Shown piece after piece: positions 1 to 4,933 of a stretch of DNA of 5,509 nucleotides. Source of the stretch: Gammaproteobacteria bacterium (GTDB taxonomy: Bacteria; Pseudomonadota; Gammaproteobacteria; Methylococcales; Methylomonadaceae); NCBI GenBank assembly GCA_024511045.1, contig JANEMG010000179.1:1-5509 (forward strand), written 5' to 3'. How positions within the stretch are numbered: the first letter of the stretch is position 1; every line of letters starts with the position of its first letter. The notes under the pieces are model-generated. The model had not been told where the DNA came from, ran no database searches, and saw nothing but the letters and a program-made list of their open reading frames with translations. The translations under genes and the position numbers were made by a program.

Positions 1-3
1 TCT

Positions 4-81
4 TAGTTCGTTGATTTGTAATTGACCGCTTTTCATGTTCGCAAAACAAAAATTGGTATTTAATTACATTTCAACGAACTA
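4..81. repeat. 78-bp imperfect inverted repeat upstream of ribH
   Basis: The left arm (4-25) and the right arm (60-81) are reverse complements at 19 of 22 positions, with one more position able to form a G-U pair. The outermost 11 bp (TAGTTCGTTGA at 4-14 against TCAACGAACTA at 71-81) are perfect. Two mismatches (15-16 against 69-70) are followed by nine more paired positions. The central part (26-59) is AT-rich and mostly unpaired. There is no T-run straight after the right arm, so this is not a standard intrinsic terminator. The repeat could be a small non-autonomous insertion (MITE-like) with TA at both ends, a transcribed leader hairpin, or the 3' end structure of an upstream gene outside the window. 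The structure is seen directly; its role is unknown. Confidence 0.75.
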
Positions 82-100
82 CGTCAACTTTCTGTGCTTT

Positions 101-127
101 TTGTCATGTACAGAGAAAATTTATAAA
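101..127 (+). promoter_or_regulatory. weak candidate sigma-70 promoter for ribH
   Basis: TTGTCA at 101-106 matches five of six bases of the -35 consensus, and TATAAA at 122-127 matches five of six bases of the -10 consensus. The spacer is only 15 bp, shorter than the preferred 16-18, and the transcript would start about 15 bases before the ribH start codon. The alternative -10 with a 17-bp spacer (TAAATC at 124-129) is a poor match. ribH may instead be read from a promoter upstream of the window. Confidence 0.25.
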
Positions 128-149
128 TCAGGATTCAAGAGTAGCAATC

Positions 150-626
150 ATGTCGTCAATTAAAACCCACGAAGGAATTTTGTCCGCCCGCGGCGGCAGG
201 TTTTGCATCGTCGCATCACGCTTCAACAGCTTTATCGTCGAGCAATTGCAGGCTGGCGCCGTGGATGCCCTGCTGCGGCACGGTGCCGACAGCCAGGACA
301 TCGAACTGGTGAAAGCCCCGGGCGCTTTTGAGTTGCCGATGGTCGTGCAGCGCATTGCCGCGGCAAAAAAATTCGATGCCATCATCGCCCTGGGTGCCGT
401 GATTCGCGGCGGCACGCCGCATTTCGAATATGTGGCCGGTGAATGCGTCAAGGGCATCGCGCAGATTTCCCTGCAATACCAGATACCGGTGGGGTTTGGC
501 GTGTTGGCCGTGGACAGCATCGAGCAGGCCATCGAGCGGGCCGGCACCAAGGCCGGCAACAAGGGTGCGGAAGCGGCATTGTCGGCCATCGAAATGTTCA
601 GTCTGTTTGCCAATCTGGAAAGCTGA
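150..626 (+). CDS. ribH: 6,7-dimethyl-8-ribityllumazine synthase
   Basis: Cytoplasmic enzyme of riboflavin synthesis. It condenses 5-amino-6-ribitylaminouracil with 3,4-dihydroxy-2-butanone 4-phosphate to give 6,7-dimethyl-8-ribityllumazine, the substrate of riboflavin synthase. The 158-residue product is close to E. coli RibH (156 residues) in length and shows the whole family signature: SRFN at 23-26, PGAFELP at 57-63, the GAVIRGGTPHFEYV block at 82-95 with the catalytic-site histidine at 91, and the C-terminal block IERAGTKAGNKGAEAA at 128-143 with the conserved arginine at 130. Family members assemble into pentamers or 60-subunit capsids. The ATG at 150 is preceded by a modest Shine-Dalgarno sequence (AAGAG, 137-141), and no upstream start gives a better family fit. 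The stop codon overlaps the nusB start by one base (TGATG), indicating translational coupling. No FMN riboswitch consensus is visible in the 149 bases upstream. Confidence 0.98.
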   Translation: MSSIKTHEGILSARGGRFCIVASRFNSFIVEQLQAGAVDALLRHGADSQDIELVKAPGAFELPMVVQRIAAAKKFDAIIALGAVIRGGTPHFEYVAGECVKGIAQISLQYQIPVGFGVLAVDSIEQAIERAGTKAGNKGAEAALSAIEMFSLFANLES

Positions 627-1060
627 TGAGCCAGGCAAGAACCAATGCCAGAAGGAATGCCCTGCAGGCGCTGTATCAATGGCAGATGACTGGTCAGAGC
701 CTGACCGTGATCGAACTGCAGTTCGAGCAGGATGAACGTCTGAAAAATGCCCAGCGCAGCTATTTCAGCGAGCTGTTTCATGGTGTTCCGCGCAATTTGA
801 AGGCCATCGATCAGGAACTGGTGGCCTTCGTCGACCGGCCGGTGGAAAAGATCGATCCGGTGGAAAGGGCAATCCTGCGCATCGGCGTCTATGAATTGAT
901 CCATCGGCTGGACGTGCCTTCCAGGGTGATTCTCAATGAAGGCGTCAACCTGGCCAAATATTTCGGCGCCGAGGAAAGCCATAAATATATCAATGGCATT
1001 TTGGACAAGGTGGCGCGGCAGCTCAGGGCTGAAGAAATCAAGGCCCGGCAGAATTCCTGA
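626..1060 (+). CDS. nusB: transcription antitermination factor NusB
   Basis: NusB binds boxA RNA together with ribosomal protein S10 (NusE) and joins the antitermination complex that keeps RNA polymerase processive on rRNA operons. The product has 144 residues (E. coli NusB has 139). It begins with the arginine-rich RNA-binding helix (ARRNALQALYQWQ at 8-20), then carries the conserved core DPVERAILRIGVYELIH and the C-terminal helix block with NEGVNLAKYFG and HKYINGILDKVA, all typical of the all-helical NusB fold. The reading frame is open upstream to 443, inside ribH, but the family start is the ATG at 626. It overlaps the ribH stop by one base and follows GGAAAG (617-622). Coupled expression with ribH is the usual arrangement in gammaproteobacteria. 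No intrinsic terminator is visible after its stop. Confidence 0.97.
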   Translation: MSQARTNARRNALQALYQWQMTGQSLTVIELQFEQDERLKNAQRSYFSELFHGVPRNLKAIDQELVAFVDRPVEKIDPVERAILRIGVYELIHRLDVPSRVILNEGVNLAKYFGAEESHKYINGILDKVARQLRAEEIKARQNS

Positions 1061-1222
1061 TGCCGTAATGCCAAGCACAGGCATGCCTGACCAGAAAGTT
1101 TCAGTCATGAGGGCTTTTTTACCCGGTGACCATGCAGGCATTGCCCGCCCGGCGCGGAACAAAAAGCCATGCAGCCTGACAGGTGCTGGCTGCAGTGCCT
1201 GGGCGAAGTTGCGGAGGGCCCT
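1061..1222 (+). other. nusB-thiL intergenic region with small inverted repeats
   Basis: This gap separates genes that otherwise touch. It holds a perfect 12-bp palindrome CAGGCATGCCTG (1078-1089), a downstream copy of half of it (CAGGCAT at 1135-1141) that could pair with 1083-1089 instead, and a 7-bp hairpin TGCAGCC/GGCTGCA (1170-1176 and 1188-1194, 11-base loop) about 28 bases before the thiL start. A run of six Ts lies near 1114-1119 but has no convincing stem before it, so I do not call a terminator. I see no clear promoter and no TPP (thi-box) riboswitch consensus. An open frame of 54 codons (1068-1232) crosses the gap and is treated separately. Confidence 0.5.
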
Positions 1223-1232
1223 GTGGCGTTGA
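1068..1232 (+). other. doubtful 54-codon ORF between nusB and thiL
   Basis: An ATG at 1068 opens a 54-codon frame that ends with TGA at 1230-1232, ten bases inside thiL. It would give a basic peptide beginning MPSTGMPDQK and ending in an arginine-rich tail (KLRRALWR). The nusB stop overlaps an ATG that encodes only Met-Pro before a TAA, and this TAA in turn overlaps the ATG at 1068, so reinitiation is conceivable. There is no Shine-Dalgarno sequence, no recognisable domain, no signal peptide and no family I know. The chance explanation (an open frame in GC-rich sequence) is more likely. It is listed because its ends fit the gap closely. Confidence 0.12.
1213..1218 (+). promoter_or_regulatory. 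thiL ribosome binding site that decides a GTG start
   Basis: GGAGGG lies four bases before the GTG at 1223. The upstream in-frame ATG at 1169 has no Shine-Dalgarno sequence and would add about 18 residues unlike the family, and the in-frame TTG at 1229 is spaced less well. This selects GTG 1223 as the start. Confidence 0.75.
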
Positions 1233-2188
1233 CGGAATTTGGCCTGATCGAGCGGTTTTTTGCCGGCCGGGGGCTGATCAATCCCTGTTCGACGTTGGGC
1301 ATCGGCGATGACTGCGCCCTGCTCAGGGTGCCGGATGACAGGGAGCTGGCAGTGACCACCGATACCATGGTGGAAAATGTGCATTTTTTTCCCGGTGCCG
1401 ATCCTGGATGGCTAGGTCACAAGCTGCTCGCCGTCAATCTCAGTGATCTGGCTGGCATGGGCGCGCAGCCTGTGGCGGCGACGCTGGCATTGACGCTGCC
1501 GGCAGTGGATACCGCCTGGCTGGAGGCCTTTTCCAGTGGCTTCATGCAGCTGGCAAGAAAATTTTCACTCGACCTGATCGGCGGCGATACGACCTCGGGG
1601 CCGCTGGTCCTGACCGTGCAGGCGATGGGACTGGTACCCGCAGGTGCAGCTTTGCGGCGCGCCACGGCACGGACTGGCGATCTGATCTATGTCACCGGTG
1701 AACTGGGTGATGCGGGTCTGGGCCTGAAGGTTTGCCAGGGTTTCGCCAGCGATGACCCGGCTGATGCTTTACGGCGCCTGCACCGGCCGGAGCCCAGAAT
1801 TGCGGCAGGATTGGCGCTGCGTAATATCGCCAGCGCCTGCATCGATATTTCCGATGGCCTGGCATCGGACCTGGGGCATATACTACGCACCAGCGGTGTT
1901 GGCGCCAGCATCGATTGGGATCGCCTGCCGTTTTCGCCGGCGGTGACGGATTATATCGCCAGGACCGGTGACTGGCAGATGCCGCTGACTGCCGGCGATG
2001 ATTATGAACTTTGCTTCACCATCCCTCCCGAACAGGAGGCGATGCTGGCGGCCAGACTGCAGGATTTGCATTGCAGCTGCCGACAGATCGGCAGCATCGA
2101 GGCCAGCCCGGGCCTGCGCCTCAGGAAAGCCGGCAGAGAGGTGCCGTTGAAAGACCGGGGATACGAACATTTTACTGCAGCAAGGTAA
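1223..2188 (+). CDS. thiL: thiamine-monophosphate kinase
   Basis: ThiL phosphorylates thiamine monophosphate with ATP to give thiamine pyrophosphate, the last step of cofactor synthesis, in the cytoplasm. From the GTG start the product has 321 residues, close to E. coli ThiL. It has the two-domain PurM/ThiL-type architecture. Visible motifs are LGIGDDCALL at 25-34 (metal and nucleotide site), TTDTMVENVHF at 45-55, the AVNLSDLAGMGA block at 70-81, IGGDTTSGPL at 119-128, VTGELGDAGLGL at 157-168, IDISDGLASDLGHI at 207-220 and AGDDYELCFT near 257-266. The aspartates expected to bind Mg-ATP and substrate (29, 30, 47, 75, 122, 211) are all present, so the enzyme looks intact. Its TAA overlaps the pgpA ATG by one base, so the two are probably translated together. 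No thiamine riboswitch is seen upstream, which suggests expression with the nusB unit rather than thiamine control. Confidence 0.97.
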   Translation: MALTEFGLIERFFAGRGLINPCSTLGIGDDCALLRVPDDRELAVTTDTMVENVHFFPGADPGWLGHKLLAVNLSDLAGMGAQPVAATLALTLPAVDTAWLEAFSSGFMQLARKFSLDLIGGDTTSGPLVLTVQAMGLVPAGAALRRATARTGDLIYVTGELGDAGLGLKVCQGFASDDPADALRRLHRPEPRIAAGLALRNIASACIDISDGLASDLGHILRTSGVGASIDWDRLPFSPAVTDYIARTGDWQMPLTAGDDYELCFTIPPEQEAMLAARLQDLHCSCRQIGSIEASPGLRLRKAGREVPLKDRGYEHFTAAR

Positions 2189-2670
2189 TGATCTACGGCA
2201 AAAACAAACTGACCAGAAAACAGATTCTCACTGAGCCGGTGCTGCTGCTGGCCTTTGGTTTTGGATCCGGGTTGGCGGGCAGAGCGCCAGGAACCTTTGG
2301 CACCCTGGCGGCGATCCCACTCTATTGGCTGCTGATGCAGGGCGCATCCTGGTTTTATCCGGCGGCGACGCTGCTGGTCTGTCTGGCCGGAATAGGCATT
2401 TGCGGAAGCGCGGCAGAGCGGCTGGGCGTGCACGATCATTCTGGCATCGTCTGGGATGAAATAGCCGGTTTTTTGCTGACCATGGCCTGGGTGCCATTTT
2501 CCTGGCAGGCGGTCATTGTCGGCTTTCTGGCATTCCGGTTTTTTGATATAATAAAGCCCTGGCCGATCAGCTATATCGACAGGGTCGTCGAAGGCGGGCT
2601 CGGCATCATGCTGGATGATGTGCTTGCCGGACTGGCGGCGGCGGCAGTGCTTTTTCTGATGGATTATTGA
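2188..2670 (+). CDS. pgpA: phosphatidylglycerophosphatase A
   Basis: An inner-membrane phosphatase that removes phosphate from phosphatidylglycerol phosphate to make phosphatidylglycerol. The 160-residue product (E. coli PgpA has 172) carries the family motifs: LAFGFGSGLAGRAPGTFGTL at 21-40, VHDHSGIVWDEIAGF at 81-95 (Asp90, Glu91), FRFFDIIKPWPI at 116-127, and GGLGIMLDDVLAGL at 136-149 with the acidic pair 143-144. Hydrophobic stretches at about 17-50, 57-73, 92-116 and 138-158 fit several membrane segments. The frame is open upstream to 2011, but the start is the ATG at 2188, which overlaps the thiL stop (TAATG). The Shine-Dalgarno is poor (AAGG, only two or three bases from the ATG), so initiation probably depends on coupling to thiL. 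No intrinsic terminator follows, so transcripts could continue into the tRNA gene. Confidence 0.96.
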   Translation: MIYGKNKLTRKQILTEPVLLLAFGFGSGLAGRAPGTFGTLAAIPLYWLLMQGASWFYPAATLLVCLAGIGICGSAAERLGVHDHSGIVWDEIAGFLLTMAWVPFSWQAVIVGFLAFRFFDIIKPWPISYIDRVVEGGLGIMLDDVLAGLAAAAVLFLMDY

Positions 2671-2692
2671 ACAAAAAATAATAAGAAAATGA

Positions 2693-2720
2693 TTGCTTAA
2701 TCACTGTATTTCTTTATAAT
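2693..2720 (+). promoter_or_regulatory. sigma-70 promoter of the tRNA-fMet gene
   Basis: A perfect -10 hexamer TATAAT lies at 2715-2720. TTGCTT at 2693-2698 is the best -35 (16-bp spacer). Transcription would begin near 2727, leaving a 5' leader of about seven bases before the tRNA. The discriminator is AT-rich, unlike the GC-rich one of classic stringently controlled stable-RNA promoters. A small palindrome, TGATT/AATCA (2690-2703), overlaps the -35. This promoter probably also serves rimP-nusA-infB by readthrough. Confidence 0.7.
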
Positions 2721-2733
2721 AGTAAAAATCGAT

Positions 2734-2810
<77 letters not shown>

Positions 2811-2815
2811 AATTT

Positions 2816-2846
2816 AAAAGCCCCTGTCCCAGGGGTTTTTGTTTTT
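2816..2846 (+). terminator. intrinsic terminator after tRNA-fMet
   Basis: CCCCTG (2821-2826) pairs with CAGGGG (2830-2835) around a three-base loop. The stem extends through a G-U pair and four A-T pairs (2816-2820 with 2836-2840). The T tract TTTTTGTTTTT runs through 2846. It starts six bases after the mature tRNA end, so it would end tRNA transcripts. Genes downstream need partial readthrough, antitermination or their own promoter. An alternative pairing, TTTAAAAGC (2813-2821) with GCTTTTAAA (2849-2857), would compete for the lower stem. Confidence 0.9.
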
Positions 2847-2869
2847 GTGCTTTTAAAAGTAAGGATATC

Positions 2870-2884
2870 ATGAAAGGGCTCTAA
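2870..2884 (+). other. four-codon leader mini-ORF (Met-Lys-Gly-Leu)
   Basis: ATG AAA GGG CTC TAA is preceded by AAGGA (2861-2865) four bases upstream. Its codons after the ATG coincide with the left arm of the second terminator (2873-2880), and its stop sits in the loop and first base of the right arm. A ribosome on it would mask the hairpin. I cannot tell from one sequence whether it is translated. A chance origin is possible given its length. Confidence 0.25.
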
Positions 2885-2895
2885 GCCCTTTTTTT
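2873..2895 (+). terminator. second intrinsic terminator in the rimP leader
   Basis: AAAGGGCT (2873-2880) and AGCCCTTT (2884-2891) form a perfect 8-bp stem with a three-base loop, and the last stem Ts run on into a tract of seven Ts (2889-2895). It sits 26 bases before the rimP start codon, so it can act as an attenuator for rimP-nusA-infB or as a back-up terminator for the tRNA gene. Confidence 0.85.
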
Positions 2896-2921
2896 GTGGG
2901 CAAACATAACAGTGAGGAATA

Positions 2922-3410
2922 ATGAAGCAGGCGCCTGACCATTTGCTGGAATTGATTGAACCTGTCGTGGAAGGATTGGGCTATGAATGTGTGGGTATCG
3001 AATACAATCCACATCCCAGGCACGGACTGCTGCGGGTCTATATCGACAGCGAAGCGGGAATTCAGCTGGAGGACTGCAGCAAGGTCAGTCACCAGATCAG
3101 TGGGGTGCTGGATGTCGAAGACCCCATACAAGGCAATTACCGCCTGGAAATATCGTCGCCCGGCGCAGACAGGCCGTTGTTCAAGATTGCCGATTTCCAG
3201 CGCTTCGAAGGCAGTCTGGTGACGGTGAATCTGTTTCGGTCTGTTGCGCAGCGGAAGAAGATTACCGGGACTATCCTGGGCGTGGAGGACGATACCATCC
3301 AGCTCGAGGAAGACGGGCAGGTCTTTACTGTTCCGTTGCAGGCGATTAGCAAAGCGCGTTTGGTTCCTGATTATTCCGTTGTAAAAGGAGAGCAAGATGG
3401 CAGCAAATAA
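2922..3410 (+). CDS. rimP: ribosome maturation factor RimP
   Basis: RimP is a cytoplasmic assembly factor for the 30S subunit; it binds the small subunit and helps early maturation. The product has 162 residues, slightly longer than usual. The N-terminal domain covers about 1-87 (LLELIEPVVEGLGYECVGIE at 8-27, LLRVYIDSEAGIQLEDC at 36-52, ending in LEISSPGADRPLF at 75-87, the most conserved family signature). An SH3-like C-terminal domain follows from about 90 to 152. The ATG at 2922 is preceded by GAGGA (2914-2918). The 3' end overlaps nusA by 14 bases. It lies downstream of two terminators, so its expression, with nusA and infB, depends on readthrough or antitermination from the tRNA promoter. 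Confidence 0.97.
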   Translation: MKQAPDHLLELIEPVVEGLGYECVGIEYNPHPRHGLLRVYIDSEAGIQLEDCSKVSHQISGVLDVEDPIQGNYRLEISSPGADRPLFKIADFQRFEGSLVTVNLFRSVAQRKKITGTILGVEDDTIQLEEDGQVFTVPLQAISKARLVPDYSVVKGEQDGSK

Positions 3411-4914
3411 AGAGATTTTATTGGTGGTGGACGTAGTTTCCAATGAAAAGGAAATTGACAAGGAAATCATTTTCCAGGCATTGGAATCCGCGCTGGAAGC
3501 CGCGGTCGTCAAGCGCCATGAATATAAAATCAAAGCCCGTGTCGCCATCGACAGAGTTACCGGTGATTATGAAACCTTCCGGCGCTGGGAAGTGGTGGAA
3601 GCCGATCCGGAAATCGAGGGAGGCCTGGAATTCCCGGATGCGCAGATTTTGCTGGAGGATGCCCGGAAAATAAATCCCGACATCGAGGTTGGGGAATTCA
3701 TCGAAGAACCGATAGAATCGGTGGCATTCGGCCGCATTGCCGCCCAGGCAGCCAAACAGGTGATGATTCAGAAGGTCAGGGAGGCGGAGCGCAAGAAAAT
3801 AGTCGAGGCTTATCAGGACCGGGTCGGCGAATTGATCACCGGGGTGGTAAAAAGAATCGAAAAGGGCAGCGTCTATCTGGATCTGGGCGGCAATGTCGAA
3901 GCGTTGATTCCCCGGGAACAGATGATACCCCGCGAATCGGTGCGTATCGGTGACAAACTGCGCGGTTATCTGCAGGAAGTGCGTTCCGAGCCCAGGGGCC
4001 CGCAGTTGTTCGTCAGCCGGACCGCGCCGGAACTGTTGATTGCATTGTTTCGCCTGGAGGTTCCGGAAGTCGGCGAAGGCATGATAGAGATACTGGCCGC
4101 GGCGCGGGACCCGGGTTCGCGTGCCAAGATTGCCGTGAAAACCAATGATCCCAGGCTCGATCCTGTCGGTGCTTGCGTCGGCATGCGCGGCTCCAGGGTA
4201 CAGGCGGTTTCCAATGAGCTGGCCGGGGAAAGAGTGGATATCATTCTCTGGAACGAAAATGAGGCGCAGTTCGTCATCAATGCCATGTCTCCGGCCGAGA
4301 TCGTTTCCATCGTCGTCGATGAAGACAAGCACAGCATGGATCTCGCCGTGGCTCCGGAATCGCTATCCCAGGCCATCGGTCGCGGCGGTCAGAATGTACG
4401 CCTGGCGACGGAATTGACCGGATGGCAATTGAATGTCCTCGATGCCGAACTGGCCGAACAGCAGAGCGAGGAAGAGGCCAATAAAATCAAGCAGCTGTTC
4501 ATGGAACAATTGGATGTCGAAGATGACGTCGCGCAGATACTGGTCGATGTCGGTTTCAACACCATCGAAGAGCTGGCCTATGTGCCTACCAGCGAGATGC
4601 TGGAAATCGAAGAGTTCGATGAAGAAACGGTGTCGGAACTGAAGAGCCGTGCCAAGGATGTGCTGCTGATCAGCGCCATTGCTTCCGAGGAAAAAATTGA
4701 AACGGCGCAGCCGGCTGAAGATTTACTGGCCATGCAGGGCATGAACAACGAACTGGCCCATCTGTTGGCAAGCAAGGGCGTTGTCTGCATGGAAGATCTG
4801 GCGGAATTATCGGTCGATGATTTGCTGGAATTGGCAGACATGGACGAAGAAGAGGCGGCGAAATTGATCATGACTGCACGCGAGCCATGGTTTGCAGCGG
4901 ACACAGGCGAGTAG
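3397..4914 (+). CDS. nusA: transcription termination/antitermination protein NusA
   Basis: NusA binds RNA polymerase and nascent RNA. It enhances pausing and intrinsic termination, and works with NusB, NusE and NusG in antitermination. The product has 505 residues (E. coli NusA has 495). In order: N-terminal polymerase-binding domain at about 1-130 (KEILLVVDVVSNEK, TFRRWEVVE, AKQVMIQKVREAER), S1 domain at about 140-208 (GVVKRIEKGSVYLDLGGNVEALIPRE), KH1 at about 220-290 with GMRG at 262-265, KH2 at about 295-350 with GRGG at 328-331, then two helix-hairpin-helix acidic repeats at about 362-425 and 437-500, the second ending IMTAREPWF. The two acidic repeats are typical of gammaproteobacteria. 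The ATG at 3397 has a strong Shine-Dalgarno (AAGGAG, 3385-3390, six-base spacing) lying inside rimP, with which it overlaps by 14 bases. In E. coli, NusA represses its own operon; the leader terminators here could support similar control. Confidence 0.98.
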   Translation: MAANKEILLVVDVVSNEKEIDKEIIFQALESALEAAVVKRHEYKIKARVAIDRVTGDYETFRRWEVVEADPEIEGGLEFPDAQILLEDARKINPDIEVGEFIEEPIESVAFGRIAAQAAKQVMIQKVREAERKKIVEAYQDRVGELITGVVKRIEKGSVYLDLGGNVEALIPREQMIPRESVRIGDKLRGYLQEVRSEPRGPQLFVSRTAPELLIALFRLEVPEVGEGMIEILAAARDPGSRAKIAVKTNDPRLDPVGACVGMRGSRVQAVSNELAGERVDIILWNENEAQFVINAMSPAEIVSIVVDEDKHSMDLAVAPESLSQAIGRGGQNVRLATELTGWQLNVLDAELAEQQSEEEANKIKQLFMEQLDVEDDVAQILVDVGFNTIEELAYVPTSEMLEIEEFDEETVSELKSRAKDVLLISAIASEEKIETAQPAEDLLAMQGMNNELAHLLASKGVVCMEDLAELSVDDLLELADMDEEEAAKLIMTAREPWFAADTGE

Positions 4915-4933
4915 GGCAGAGGTGGGTAGACAA

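Noticed and set aside
1..149. FMN riboswitch upstream of ribH
   Set aside because: None of the conserved RFN-element segments can be found; the region is AT-rich and dominated by the inverted repeat.
443..625. Upstream extension of the nusB frame into ribH
   Set aside because: NusB family proteins begin near the ATG at 626, where the arginine-rich helix follows directly; the upstream translation is an out-of-frame reading of ribH.
1061..1222. TPP riboswitch or intrinsic terminator between nusB and thiL
   Set aside because: No thi-box consensus is present, and the T-run near 1114-1119 lacks a convincing GC-rich stem before it.
128..1384. Long 418-codon open frame on the minus strand across ribH, nusB and the start of thiL
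   Set aside because: It is antisense to three well-supported conserved genes, has no recognisable domain, and is explained by codon bias of the + strand genes.
2011..2187. Upstream extension of the pgpA frame into thiL
   Set aside because: The extra residues are an out-of-frame reading of thiL, and the ATG at 2188 overlapping the thiL stop gives the family length.
2845..2871. Possible promoter for rimP with TATCAT at 2866-2871
   Set aside because: The -10 match is fair, but the -35 candidates (TTGTGC with a 15-bp spacer) are poor, and the hexamer overlaps the mini-ORF ribosome site region.
2868..3548. 226-codon minus-strand open frame opposite rimP and the start of nusA
   Set aside because: It crosses the leader terminator and conserved coding sequence on the other strand, and no domain is seen.
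3418..4332. 304-codon minus-strand open frame opposite nusA
   Set aside because: It lies opposite the conserved domains of nusA and shows no family features; it is a shadow frame.
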